Shown here piece by piece: positions 15,903-24,462 of a stretch of DNA of 64,000 bases. Position numbers and translations under genes: made by a program. This stretch comes from Paenibacillus sp. PAMC 26794. GTDB taxonomy: Bacteria > Bacillota > Bacilli > Paenibacillales > Paenibacillaceae. The notes beneath the pieces were generated by a model. It did not search any database and was not told where the DNA came from. It saw nothing but the letters and a program-made list of their open reading frames with translations. The stretch spans positions 26,690 through 90,689 of the forward strand of contig NZ_ANHX01000015.1 in NCBI RefSeq assembly GCF_000316035.1. Direction: 5' to 3'. The first letter of the stretch is position 1. Each line of letters opens with the position of its first letter.

Positions 15903-16035
15903 CTGTTATCCCCAGATTTTTTGATTCTTTTTATAAAGGGTAAATCCGGGGATAGCGTATGCTTCCGATGTAGCTTTCTTGCAGAAAGCTTGTAGGCGAA
16001 CGCTCCGCTTCTTCAGGTTCTTTCTGTCCTCTCCG
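15903..16035. repeat. Intergenic inverted-repeat region, possible dispersed repeat
   Basis: Two arms, TATCCCCAGATTT (15907-15919) and AAATCCGGGGATA (15942-15954), pair at 12 of 13 positions across a 22-nt loop. A second small hairpin (AGCTTTCTTGCAGAAAGCT) starts at 15972, and T/C-rich sequence follows. There is no long T-run as in a terminator and no coding frame. It resembles the palindromic intergenic elements scattered in Bacillota genomes, but only one copy is in this window. Confidence 0.4.
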
Positions 16036-16075
16036 TTTTGTGTAAATGTTTAGTTCAATTTATATAGTTAAGGGT

Positions 16076-16699
16076 TTATTGTTTGGCATACTGCAAAATG
16101 GCTGTAGCCGCACGAATTCGCAGCTCTTCTTCTTCACTGTGCAACGCTTCTCTCAGCACCTGGAGAGCTGTTTGAATCGTGGCTTCATCTACCCCTGCTG
16201 AGAGAGAGTTGGTTGCTTCGGCTGCTATACTGACTGCAAGACCTCGATCCAGTTGTGCTTGTGATATAGGATACTCAAATTTCGCAAGGATGGCTGAATC
16301 ATTTTGCAGTGCCTGCACTTTGTCATTTAGCTCAGCGAGAGGAATACGACCCAACCATGTAACTCCGCGACGGTGACAGATCAAGTCGTTTTCTGTGCCA
16401 GCGGAATCATCGTAATAATAATCCCCGATATCCCCAACATACGTCCATTCATCATCGCTAATTAAGACATAATCTCCATCCTGCATGAGGTTAGCAAACA
16501 TATGTAGTGTCGCGAGTATGCTCGCCAATTCTGACTCATCCAAGCTATAGTATTGAACCAATTTTTCCTTCCACAGCTCCGGGGGCGTTTGCTCCAGATC
16601 TCCCGTACCGGACCAAGTGATTCCAATATAATTTTCTTCCAGAAATGATGCTACTCTGTTGACTCCGTGCACGGTGGACTGAATATGATGCAGATTCAT
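16076..16699 (-). CDS. PUA-like N-terminal domain protein with helical C-terminus, function unknown
   Basis: 207 residues. Residues ~1-115 read like the PUA/EVE-like domain found at the N-terminus of some restriction-system proteins: VASFLEENYIGITWSGTGDLEQ, a helical stretch, MQDGDYVLISDDEWTYVGDIGDYYY and the HRRGVTWLGRIPL strand. The C-terminal part (about 150-207) is helical with HEAT-like periodicity (LQVLREALHSEEEELRIRAATAIL). No nuclease motif is seen. Start at 16699 (MNLHHIQ) has AAAGGAAG 9 nt upstream; an earlier TTG would include the ribosome site itself. Single gene; the assignment is a pattern-level inference. Confidence 0.6.
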   Translation of the reverse strand: MNLHHIQSTVHGVNRVASFLEENYIGITWSGTGDLEQTPPELWKEKLVQYYSLDESELASILATLHMFANLMQDGDYVLISDDEWTYVGDIGDYYYDDSAGTENDLICHRRGVTWLGRIPLAELNDKVQALQNDSAILAKFEYPISQAQLDRGLAVSIAAEATNSLSAGVDEATIQTALQVLREALHSEEEELRIRAATAILQYAKQ

Positions 16700-16825
16700 G
16701 TGTACCGTCTTCCTTTCTTTCAATCATTCGTATGAACATAGTTAACCATTGTAACATTAGTGGGGTCTATTTCAAACGTAATGATCTCTTCAAGTTCTAT
16801 ACTTCATGCTGAACATACTTTTTGA

Positions 16826-16842
16826 TATAGCCCTAGGCTATA
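16826..16842. promoter_or_regulatory. Palindrome in the metE promoter region
   Basis: TATAGCCCTAGGCTATA, near-perfect inverted repeat, 7 bp before a TATAAT box (16849-16854) that lacks a -35 hexamer at normal distance. This suggests an activator site. No S-box, T-box or cobalamin riboswitch is recognisable in the 228 bp between the neighbouring genes. Confidence 0.45.
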
Positions 16843-16927
16843 ACTAGGTATAATTTAATGGAATTACATTATAACTCCGGATCTGTGATAAATTTTGTGT
16901 AACATAAAAGCAGAGGGGTTTTAAACG

Positions 16928-19222
16928 ATGACAAAGAGTAGTGTATTGGGATATCCGCGTATTGGTGCTGATCGGGAATGGAAGAAAGCGTTGGAAGCGT
17001 TCTGGGCAGGTAAGCTGGAGGAATCAGAATTTCACGCACGTTTGCAGGAGATCCGTATCGATCATTTGCGCAAGCAACAAGCAAAAGGCATAGACATCAT
17101 TCCGGTTAATGACTTTAGCTATTATGATCATATCCTGGATACGGCCGTGATGTTTGGCATTATTCCCAAACGATTTGCTTATGATGGTGGCTCGGTTCCG
17201 TTGTCCGTATATTATGGCATTGCCCGGGGAACGAAAGATGCCGCAGCAAGTGAAATGACAAAATGGTTTAACACCAACTATCACTACATAGTACCTGAAC
17301 TGGACGGGGCTTCCCCAACTCTGACGGAGAACAAACCACTTCTCGCTTATCGTGAAGCAAAAGAAAACCTCGGCATTGAAGGAAAACCGGTTATTGTTGG
17401 ACCGCTAACCTTCCTGAAGCTCTCCAAAGGATATGATAAATCCGAGACAGACGCTTGGCTGGATCGCTTGCTTCCACTCTACACTCAATTGCTTCAGGAA
17501 CTTGCAAGCGAAGGCGTTCAGTGGGTGCAGGTCGACGAACCTATTCTGGTAACCAAATTAAGCGATGAAGATGTACAGCGTCTGAATAAAATATATAAAA
17601 CATTTGCCACAGCCGTTCCAGGCCTGAATATCATGCTGCAAACGTACTTTGAATCTGTCGAAAACTACAACGATATTGTTGCACTGCCAGTTCAAGGTGT
17701 AGGACTTGATTTTGTACACGGACTCTCTGGTAACACACAATCCATTCAGACATCAGGTTTCCCGGCAGACAAAGTACTGGGAGCAGGTATTATTGATGGG
17801 CGTGGAATCTGGAAAGCTTCCCTTCAAGGAAAACTGCAGTTGCTGAATGAACTGGCTGAATTTGTGACACCTGAACGTATCATCGTGCAATCATCCTGCA
17901 GCCTGCTGCATGTGCCAGTTACGACAGAACGCGAGGCAAAACTTACATCTGAACTGAAAAATGCTCTTGCATTTGCAGATGAAAAGCTGGATGAGATTGT
18001 TCTTTTGACTACAGCCTTATCTTCACCAAGTGCAGAGATTACTGCCAAAATAGACGAAGCAGAGCTTCCACTTCAGGCGCTTCAGCAATCCGAAGACCGG
18101 AACCGTACCGCTGTACAGAAAGCCGTTGCTTCCATCAGTGTTCAACAGCCAGAGCGCTCCCGTCCTTTTGCCGAGCGTCATGAAGCCCAACAGGCCAAAT
18201 GGCAATTGCCGCTCTTCCCGACTACAACGATTGGTAGTTTCCCGCAATCTGCTGAAGTCAGAAAAGCACGTCAGCTGTGGCGCAAGGGTGAGTTGAACAA
18301 CGAACAGTATGCTGCCTTCATCCGGGAGCAGATTGACATCTGGATTAAGATTCAGGAAGAGATCGGAATTGACGTGTTGGTGCATGGTGAGTTTGAGCGT
18401 ACCGACATGGTTGAATTCTTTGGCGAGAAACTGGCCGGCTTTGCCTTTACACAGTTCGGCTGGGTACAATCGTACGGTTCACGTTGCGTGAAGCCACCTA
18501 TTATCTTCGGCGATGTTGCATTCACGGGTGAAATGACAGTGGAAGAAACGAAATATGCTCAATCGCAGACTGAGCGTCCTGTCAAAGGCATGCTGACTGG
18601 CCCGATTACCATCATGAACTGGTCATTCGTCCGCGAAGACATTGCTCGTGAGCAGATTGCCTATCAATTGGCGTATGCGTTGAGACAGGAAGTCGAGGCA
18701 CTTGAACAGGCAGGTATTGGCATGATCCAGGTTGACGAGCCGGCTGTTCGTGAAGGGCTTCCGCTGAAAGAAAATGAACAAGCCGATTACCTGGCTTGGG
18801 CAGTCAAAGCGTTCCGTATCTCCACGTGCACGGTGCATGAAACGACTCAAATTCATACACATATGTGCTATTGCGAATTCCATGACATGATTGATTCCAT
18901 CGAAGCTATGGATGCAGATGTTATCTCCATTGAGACATCCCGTAGTCACGGTGAACTGATTCATAGTTTTGAAGAAAATACGTATGAGCTGGGTATCGGT
19001 CTTGGCGTATATGATATCCATAGTCCACGGGTTCCAAGTGTGGATGAAATGAGCAGCATGATTGAACGTGCCCTGCGTGTTCTTGATCCGAAGCTGTTCT
19101 GGATTAACCCGGACTGCGGATTAAAAACCCGTGGACAGGAAGAAACGGTAGCTTCTCTGCGTAACATGGTTGACGCAACCAGAATCGCTCGTAACAATCA
19201 CGCTTCAGCTGCTGTATTGTAA
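16928..19222 (+). CDS. metE: Cobalamin-independent methionine synthase
   Basis: 764 residues, full length for MetE. It transfers a methyl group from 5-methyltetrahydropteroyl-triglutamate to homocysteine without B12. The N-terminal folate-binding half starts SSVLGYPRIGADREWKKALE; the catalytic C-terminal barrel begins LPLFPTTTIGSFPQSAEVR and holds the zinc ligands His and Cys in THMCYCEFHDMI and the final Cys in NPDCGLKTRG. AGAGGGG precedes the ATG. Single-gene unit, terminated at 19253-19294. Unlike most Bacillota metE genes, no methionine-responsive riboswitch is evident upstream; a palindrome suggests protein-based control. Confidence 0.97.
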   Translation: MTKSSVLGYPRIGADREWKKALEAFWAGKLEESEFHARLQEIRIDHLRKQQAKGIDIIPVNDFSYYDHILDTAVMFGIIPKRFAYDGGSVPLSVYYGIARGTKDAAASEMTKWFNTNYHYIVPELDGASPTLTENKPLLAYREAKENLGIEGKPVIVGPLTFLKLSKGYDKSETDAWLDRLLPLYTQLLQELASEGVQWVQVDEPILVTKLSDEDVQRLNKIYKTFATAVPGLNIMLQTYFESVENYNDIVALPVQGVGLDFVHGLSGNTQSIQTSGFPADKVLGAGIIDGRGIWKASLQGKLQLLNELAEFVTPERIIVQSSCSLLHVPVTTEREAKLTSELKNALAFADEKLDEIVLLTTALSSPSAEITAKIDEAELPLQALQQSEDRNRTAVQKAVASISVQQPERSRPFAERHEAQQAKWQLPLFPTTTIGSFPQSAEVRKARQLWRKGELNNEQYAAFIREQIDIWIKIQEEIGIDVLVHGEFERTDMVEFFGEKLAGFAFTQFGWVQSYGSRCVKPPIIFGDVAFTGEMTVEETKYAQSQTERPVKGMLTGPITIMNWSFVREDIAREQIAYQLAYALRQEVEALEQAGIGMIQVDEPAVREGLPLKENEQADYLAWAVKAFRISTCTVHETTQIHTHMCYCEFHDMIDSIEAMDADVISIETSRSHGELIHSFEENTYELGIGLGVYDIHSPRVPSVDEMSSMIERALRVLDPKLFWINPDCGLKTRGQEETVASLRNMVDATRIARNNHASAAVL

Positions 19223-19252
19223 TCGGCTGCGAAGCAGCATAGCTTCAAAAGT

Positions 19253-19294
19253 AAAGCCGGACACCTCTTCGTTAAATGGGTGTCCGGCTTTTTA
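19253..19294 (+). terminator. Terminator of metE
   Basis: AAAGCCGGACACC pairs with GGTGTCCGGCTTT, then T-run. Also usable by the convergent tlpA gene. Confidence 0.9.
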
Positions 19295-19384
19295 TATGGT
19301 TACTTTTAACGTACATTCATTTCACTTGTAACATGGAAATCTCTGGCGTTCCCGCCCCTTTTCTCACCATCCAACGCCTTACGA

Positions 19385-19942
19385 CTAGATACTCTCTTCC
19401 AGCCATTGCTGCAACGGTGTATCTTCGGTCAGTTCACCGAGCAGTATGTGACGGAACTCTCCATCCCTATCAATAACCATCGTTGCGGGCAAACCTGTAA
19501 TACGATACATACCTGATATGCTGCCCGTCACATCAATGATCACCGGGAAATCAAACGCCTGCTTATCCATAAACTCACGGATCGTACCCTTCGATTCCCC
19601 CACGTTAACAAACAGCGTCTCCACATCGTTCTGATAGTCCTGAGCAATCTGGTGAACGAGCGGCATCTCCCTGACACAAGGTGTGCACCATGAAGCCCAA
19701 AAGTTAATCATGACGGCTTTGCCCCGATAATCCGACAGCTTGACTTGTTCGCCTGCTGAATTAACCGCTGTGAACTCAGGAGCCACGGCACCAGCTTCAA
19801 TAGCGTTACCTCGCCCAGACTCGGGTGTCGATACATTTTCGAAAATGGCCCATGTACCTGCTAACAATGCGATCACACCAATCAAAATTGTAAGTGTACG
19901 TCTGCTTTTAAAACTCTTCTTCTGCAATAAACTCGCCTTCAC
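19385..19942 (-). CDS. TlpA/ResA-family thiol-disulfide oxidoreductase, last gene of the nos-like operon
   Basis: 185 residues: N-terminal membrane anchor (TLTILIGVIALLAGTWAIF) and an extracellular thioredoxin fold with FWASWCTPCVREMP (Cys86, Cys89). Such proteins keep cysteines of copper or heme proteins reduced outside the membrane. The start is GTG, whose GTGA overlaps the nosF stop by 4 bp, so the genes are translationally coupled. In this setting it likely reduces the NosL or target-protein copper-binding thiols. Confidence 0.88.
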   Translation of the reverse strand: MKASLLQKKSFKSRRTLTILIGVIALLAGTWAIFENVSTPESGRGNAIEAGAVAPEFTAVNSAGEQVKLSDYRGKAVMINFWASWCTPCVREMPLVHQIAQDYQNDVETLFVNVGESKGTIREFMDKQAFDFPVIIDVTGSISGMYRITGLPATMVIDRDGEFRHILLGELTEDTPLQQWLEESI

Positions 19943-20652
19943 TTTAAACCAAGACTTTGATGAAATGCTGCATGGAGCGAACCGTATTGATCACGAAAGT
20001 CATGGGTGGAACCCTCTCCCACATTACGTCCATGGTTCATGAATATCACCTGGTCCGCAATATCGTCTGCAATCTCCAGCTGATGGGTCGAGAATACGAC
20101 CATATGGCCATCCTGCTTGATGCCCTTGAGCAGCTGAGTTAATTCCTGCATCCAGAAGGGGTCCAATCCATTCGTTGGCTCATCCATGATGAGCAGTGGA
20201 GGTTTGGACAGTACAGCCTGGGCAAATAACACACGTTGGCGCATGCCTTTGGAGAAGGTCGTAACCCGGTTTTTCTTTTGATCCGCCAACCCGACCATGG
20301 TTAGCACTTCCTGTACTCTCTCCTTGGGAACTTTCCTCAGAGAAGCCCAGAACAGAAGTACTTCCTCTGCGGTCAGTCCCTGATTAAATTGATAATCATC
20401 CGGCATATATCCAATCTGCTGCGAATAACGCTTGCGCTCCTTCAACCAACGAACATTATTCACGACAACTTCACCGGAGGTCGGCCGAAGAATTCCGGCG
20501 ATCATACGCAGCACCGTACTTTTCCCTGCACCATTCCCTCCACAGAGGGCAAGCACTTGGCCTGAAGTAATGCGAAAGGAGATATCCTCAACAATCGGTT
20601 GCTTTTTAATGGATTTGCACAATCCCATCACTTCGAGTCCCACCTTATCCAT
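19939..20652 (-). CDS. nosF: ABC transporter ATP-binding protein, NosF-like
   Basis: 237 residues: Walker A GGNGAGKST (38-46), a Q-loop (QIGYMPDDYQF), the signature FSKGMRQRVLFAQAV and Walker B LLIMDEPTNGLDP. The ATG lies 8 bp inside the end of nosY, which together with the family N-terminus (MDKVGLEVMGLCK) rejects a start 51 codons upstream. NosF with NosY and NosD forms the ABC assembly needed for copper-site maturation of nitrous oxide reductase in other bacteria. Confidence 0.88.
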   Translation of the reverse strand: MDKVGLEVMGLCKSIKKQPIVEDISFRITSGQVLALCGGNGAGKSTVLRMIAGILRPTSGEVVVNNVRWLKERKRYSQQIGYMPDDYQFNQGLTAEEVLLFWASLRKVPKERVQEVLTMVGLADQKKNRVTTFSKGMRQRVLFAQAVLSKPPLLIMDEPTNGLDPFWMQELTQLLKGIKQDGHMVVFSTHQLEIADDIADQVIFMNHGRNVGEGSTHDFRDQYGSLHAAFHQSLGLK

Positions 20653-21469
20653 GAGAACGCCCCCTCTCCCAGATCGCGTAAACAGCCAGGACAGAGCAGG
20701 TGATCCAGAACAGGCATATCCCGATAAAGATCCAACTGCCACTTGGTTGCTGCACCCACTCCACCCATCGATAATATTCTGGTCCCAGAATGGAGCCGCC
20801 CCCAAGTTTGATCACGACATACAAACGCACCAGCTCTGCCGGATTGATGAGCGTTAGCATAACCAACAGCGGTTTCACCCACAGATAAGGCATCAGTCCC
20901 AGAACAGAGAGCAATAAGGTCGGCCACCCAATGACAGCGAAAAACCATACGGTCACCGAGATGGTTAACGCCTGCCACCGATTGCGCGACAACGAACCGA
21001 TAAATAGAGCCAGCGTCAGGAATAACAACACCAGTCCACAGGAAAATGCCAGAAAAAGAAGATATGTCACGGCATTCAGTGGATTCCCGATTACTCCGCT
21101 AATGACCCCCATCAGGCCGTATCCAAACGCAACAATGGTGATTAAAACAATCGACAACCCAAGATACTTGCCCACAATAAAAGACATCGTGCCAATGGGA
21201 TACGTGGATAGCAGTTGCCAACTGCCGTCTTCCTTTTCGGATGTTAATGAGAAGGAACCCAAGAACAGCGTCATTAATGGTAAAAGATAGAGAATGAGAT
21301 TCAACATCGAACCTGTGGTGCCCGAATATCCTTCAACCAGATTCTGTGAATTCAGGAGTAACAAACTTAAGCTAAATGTGCAAAAAAGGATCAGAAACGA
21401 ATACGCCCAAGGATTGCGAAATCCCATTTTCACTTCTCGTCTTGCAACCTGTATCATATCTGACATCAT
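20645..21469 (-). CDS. nosY: ABC transporter permease, NosY-like
   Basis: 274 residues with six hydrophobic segments, beginning MMSDMIQVARREVKMGFRNP, a typical ABC-2/NosY cytoplasmic start. LFLGSFSLTSEKEDGSWQLLSTYPI is the ABC-2 permease signature region. It begins 25 nt after nosL and overlaps nosF by 8 bp. Two ATG codons in tandem are possible starts. Confidence 0.88.
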   Translation of the reverse strand: MMSDMIQVARREVKMGFRNPWAYSFLILFCTFSLSLLLLNSQNLVEGYSGTTGSMLNLILYLLPLMTLFLGSFSLTSEKEDGSWQLLSTYPIGTMSFIVGKYLGLSIVLITIVAFGYGLMGVISGVIGNPLNAVTYLLFLAFSCGLVLLFLTLALFIGSLSRNRWQALTISVTVWFFAVIGWPTLLLSVLGLMPYLWVKPLLVMLTLINPAELVRLYVVIKLGGGSILGPEYYRWVEWVQQPSGSWIFIGICLFWITCSVLAVYAIWERGRSHG

Positions 21470-21494
21470 TGATCACCATTTTCTATTGTCATTC

Positions 21495-22061
21495 CTAGTG
21501 GCCTGACTCTTCTTTCATCTCACCTTCCTGATGCATCTCATTACCGTCTCCTTCTTCACCATGCCCATGTTCACCCATCATGTCCATATTCTCTGTGTTC
21601 TGTTTCCAGTCATGAGAGGCAAGATCCTCAGCGGTCATAATGGTTCCGACACCTTGCTCTGCAATGAAAGCTTCAGCGGAGGGCTTGTCCTTAAAGTTAA
21701 GAATTCCATAGGCCATAGGCGTACGCAATGAAGCATCGTATACATACGTGGCTTTGCTGTATTCAATCCATTCCTTGTCATTATAATCACGTACATAGTC
21801 CATGCCGATGTTATCTGTGCCATTTTCTGTTTTCCACTGGTTCATGCAACCGATGTCATCGAACTTGTAATTTTGGCCGTCTTTCGTAGTGAGCTGTGTT
21901 GCATATGCATCGTCCTTCACCTGCATTTTACAGATCGCACAGATATCCACGTCTTCATTGATCGGCAATGCCGCGTATTTTGTTCCGCAAGCGGTTAACA
22001 ATACCATGCCAAACATAAGTACCATAACCATGGACCATCTTCTGTTCAAGCTTTTGTTCAT
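21495..22061 (-). CDS. nosL: Copper-chaperone lipoprotein, NosL-like
   Basis: 188 residues. Lipobox LLTACGTK (Cys24) anchors it outside the membrane. The NosL core DICAICKMQVKDDAYATQL carries two cysteines (40, 43) and a Met, and FDDIGCMNQW follows; a Met/His/Glu-rich tail (MDMMGEHGHGEEGDGNEMH) is likely an extra metal-binding region. The ATG overlaps the nosD stop (ATGA). NosL proteins bind Cu(I) and deliver it to nitrous oxide reductase. Confidence 0.87.
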   Translation of the reverse strand: MNKSLNRRWSMVMVLMFGMVLLTACGTKYAALPINEDVDICAICKMQVKDDAYATQLTTKDGQNYKFDDIGCMNQWKTENGTDNIGMDYVRDYNDKEWIEYSKATYVYDASLRTPMAYGILNFKDKPSAEAFIAEQGVGTIMTAEDLASHDWKQNTENMDMMGEHGHGEEGDGNEMHQEGEMKEESGH

Positions 22062-23446
22062 TTTCGTAATACCCCCATATAGATGATTATAAAAGTTGCC
22101 ATACCCAACAGAACTAGCCCGAACATCCACACCAGATTGGAACCTGCTACCCTTTCCACTGACATGTTCAGATCAGATCCTGTATCCATGCTCATTCGTG
22201 GCGAATTGTCGGTAGTCCATTGTTCTCTGCCCTCTGTAAATAAGTCACTCAGAAAGACCATACCCGGCGATTGAAAAAAGAGCTGATACGCTGAATTTCG
22301 ACTGACCAGTTGCTCATAAAAAGGATTGATGGCATAGGATATTTCACTGATCCCATCCTGATTCAGATCGAGCCCCTGAAAGGAGTCCCAGTAATTCTCC
22401 ATCATGACATTATTCGGGCTATCCAGCGCTGAAGCTTCAATAACATTAGATACCAATTGGTTACCTGTAAACTCATTAGCTTCTGCCAGAACAAGCTGGA
22501 TGCCAACAAAATTCCGGAGCACCGCATTTCCACGGATTTCATTGCCCGATGACTCTGCAATATTCATGCCGACACGATTACCCTCCACCACATTGTTGTG
22601 AATTGAAGATTGATGCACGTCATACAATAAAATCCCTTGGGAATGAACATTAGTACTTTGTTTGCGAAAAGAATTGCCCGAGATTACCGTATTCTTGACG
22701 CCCATAATCATGGCACCTGTCATGTTCTCTTCTCCGGTATTGTCCATGACAGAAGAGCCGTCAATGTACATACAGTGGATGCCATACCTTGTATGTAACA
22801 GCCTGTTATTTTGCACGATAGACTTGCGACTGTTCTCCAGATAGATTCCATCCCTCATGCCGGTGATCTCATTGGCTTCAATGTAGCTATCATGGGCGTT
22901 GTACAGATCAATGCCATTGCCCTTCTGGCCACTGGAAGCAGAATCAGACCCGACCCAAGTAATGTTGTTCCGCTGAATCGTTGCATGACTCGAATTCCGG
23001 ATGATCATCCCATACCCCTGGGTCTGAATATGCAGATCCGTGATTTCACTGTTTTTCCCTTCAACCTGAATTGCTGCAGTCTTTTCATTCATATCATGTT
23101 CAATTGTAAAACCGCTCAATTTCACCCCATCCGAGCGAATCATTATCGTAGATGTGGCTTCCGCATTAACAACTATGACCGTAGGATCACCCTGAATGGT
23201 GACGTTTTTGTCAATCGTCACGGGTCCAGAATAACGACCTGACGCAAGTTCGATGACTTCTCCAGGTGCAGATCGGTCAATCATAGGCTGAAGGGGAATG
23301 AGATCACGATGTCCGGAGGAGGCCATGATTGCACCGTGCGGAAGAGATATTAGGAGCATCATCATTCCGATTAGAAAAATTAAACCCGTACCCCGACTCT
23401 TCTTACAACTGTTGAATGCACTCAATCCTGCCCAAGGATTACTCAT
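22058..23446 (-). CDS. nosD: Right-handed beta-helix protein, NosD-like
   Basis: 462 residues: an N-terminal hydrophobic signal/anchor (about 20-43), a CASH/parallel beta-helix of repeated Asn-rich turns (ITDLHIQTQGYGMIIRNSSH, IEANEITGMRDGIYLENSR, HNNVVEGNRVGMNIAESSG) and a C-terminal transmembrane segment (about 437-459). NosD partners NosFY in copper-site assembly of nitrous oxide reductase. It is the first gene of a five-gene operon. The ribosome site is poor; an in-frame stop two codons upstream fixes the ATG as the earliest start. No nosZ is in the window. Confidence 0.87.
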   Translation of the reverse strand: MSNPWAGLSAFNSCKKSRGTGLIFLIGMMMLLISLPHGAIMASSGHRDLIPLQPMIDRSAPGEVIELASGRYSGPVTIDKNVTIQGDPTVIVVNAEATSTIMIRSDGVKLSGFTIEHDMNEKTAAIQVEGKNSEITDLHIQTQGYGMIIRNSSHATIQRNNITWVGSDSASSGQKGNGIDLYNAHDSYIEANEITGMRDGIYLENSRKSIVQNNRLLHTRYGIHCMYIDGSSVMDNTGEENMTGAMIMGVKNTVISGNSFRKQSTNVHSQGILLYDVHQSSIHNNVVEGNRVGMNIAESSGNEIRGNAVLRNFVGIQLVLAEANEFTGNQLVSNVIEASALDSPNNVMMENYWDSFQGLDLNQDGISEISYAINPFYEQLVSRNSAYQLFFQSPGMVFLSDLFTEGREQWTTDNSPRMSMDTGSDLNMSVERVAGSNLVWMFGLVLLGMATFIIIYMGVLRK

Positions 23447-23684
23447 GATTCAAACCGCGCAATTCCGGCTTCTTGTTACAGTTGCTTATTGCTGTGGCAA
23501 TGTATTCAACGGGTCTTACGTTAATCCAAAATATACGTTGGTTGTACACACCATCCCTCCATTCCACTTAAAATCAACTATTCATGACTCTAATCCATTA
23601 AAACTAAGCAAAAAATGAAGCGTTATCACAATCCTGATCACAGTGTACTTAAAATGATATTTTTTCCATATAGCTCAATTAGGC

Positions 23685-23728
23685 TATAGACACTACATTT
23701 TTGTGTCTATATTGTGATGTAAATCAAA
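23685..23728. promoter_or_regulatory. Hairpin and Crp/Fnr-like site upstream of nosD
   Basis: TATAGACAC (23685-23693) and GTGTCTATA (23703-23711) form a perfect 9-bp inverted repeat. Beside it TGTGA-TGTAAA-TCAAA (23713-23728) resembles the Bacillus Fnr/Crp consensus TGTGA-N6-TCACA with two mismatches. The 318-bp gap between bshB2 and nosD otherwise shows no consensus promoter. Confidence 0.4.
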
Positions 23729-23751
23729 AAAAGCCGCCATATTGGCGACTT
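23725..23751 (-). terminator. Terminator of bshB2
   Basis: On the minus strand AAGTCGCC-loop-GGCGGCTT followed by T7. A member of the recurring terminator family with one G.U pair. Confidence 0.85.
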
Positions 23752-23764
23752 CTAAGTGATCCTA

Positions 23765-24439
23765 TTATTCAAATGGGTAGGTCCAAAATGTTTCTCTGCC
23801 AAAACGTTTCTTGATTTCTTCATTATTCAGCTCACGATTTCCTACAAGCTCTGCTGCCTGGAATTGTGAACGATGGGCACGAATGGACGCCATTTTTTGA
23901 TCCAAAAACTCGGTTACATCAACGAATACATCCGCTTTCCCAATGTACTGTTCCTGATTATTAGCGAACGCAACGCAGTGAACAATCGGACGTTCATCCA
24001 CAGAAAGTTTAGCGATTGTACGTATAACAGCGGCTCCCGTTGCATCATGATCGGGATGAACACTGTACCCCGGATAGAACGTAATGACCAGCGTAGGGTT
24101 CAACTCTTTAAGTAGCGACATGATGGTGTCTTCCAGTAACTGTGGGTCTTCGAACTCCAGCATTTTATCGTGGAAACCCAGCATTCTCAGGTCCTGAATA
24201 CCAATCGCTTCAGAAGCTTCGATGAGTTCCTGTTTACGGATGGCAGGCAACGTCACTCGGTTGGCAAATGGAGGAATCCCCATATTGCGCCCCATCTCGC
24301 CAAGTGTTAGACAAGCATAGGTTACATGGGCACCGCCATCTATGTATTTGGCTAACGTTCCCGATACAGAGAAAGCTTCATCATCTGGATGTGGATATAC
24401 CACCAAGATGCGCTCATGCTCATTGTGTGTAGTATTCAT
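23765..24439 (-). CDS. bshB2: Bacillithiol biosynthesis deacetylase BshB2
   Basis: 224 residues of the PIG-L/LmbE family. The zinc-binding HPDDE motif is at 17-21 and a second HPDHDATG motif holds the other His ligand. It removes the acetyl group from GlcNAc-malate (and related substrates) during bacillithiol synthesis. The upstream gene is the YojF homologue, exactly as in the B. subtilis yojF-bshB2 (yojG) pair, which supports BshB2 rather than another LmbE protein. The gap to yojF is 23 nt. Confidence 0.93.
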   Translation of the reverse strand: MNTTHNEHERILVVYPHPDDEAFSVSGTLAKYIDGGAHVTYACLTLGEMGRNMGIPPFANRVTLPAIRKQELIEASEAIGIQDLRMLGFHDKMLEFEDPQLLEDTIMSLLKELNPTLVITFYPGYSVHPDHDATGAAVIRTIAKLSVDERPIVHCVAFANNQEQYIGKADVFVDVTEFLDQKMASIRAHRSQFQAAELVGNRELNNEEIKKRFGRETFWTYPFE

Positions 24440-24462
24440 ATTTATTCAATCCTCCGCTTTCA

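Noticed and set aside
15856..16075. CRISPR-like or IS-end structure
   Set aside because: Only one inverted pair, no direct repeats with spacers and no transposase.
16700..16927. S-box or B12 riboswitch before metE
   Set aside because: None of the conserved core sequences of these riboswitches could be recognised.
20653..20805. N-terminal extension of nosF
   Set aside because: It would overlap nosY by 160 bp in a different frame; the inner ATG matches the ABC ATPase start.
23439..23567. GTG-started 42-codon frame ending on the nosD start
   Set aside because: No ribosome site and no promoter evidence; mentioned as a possible leader peptide only.
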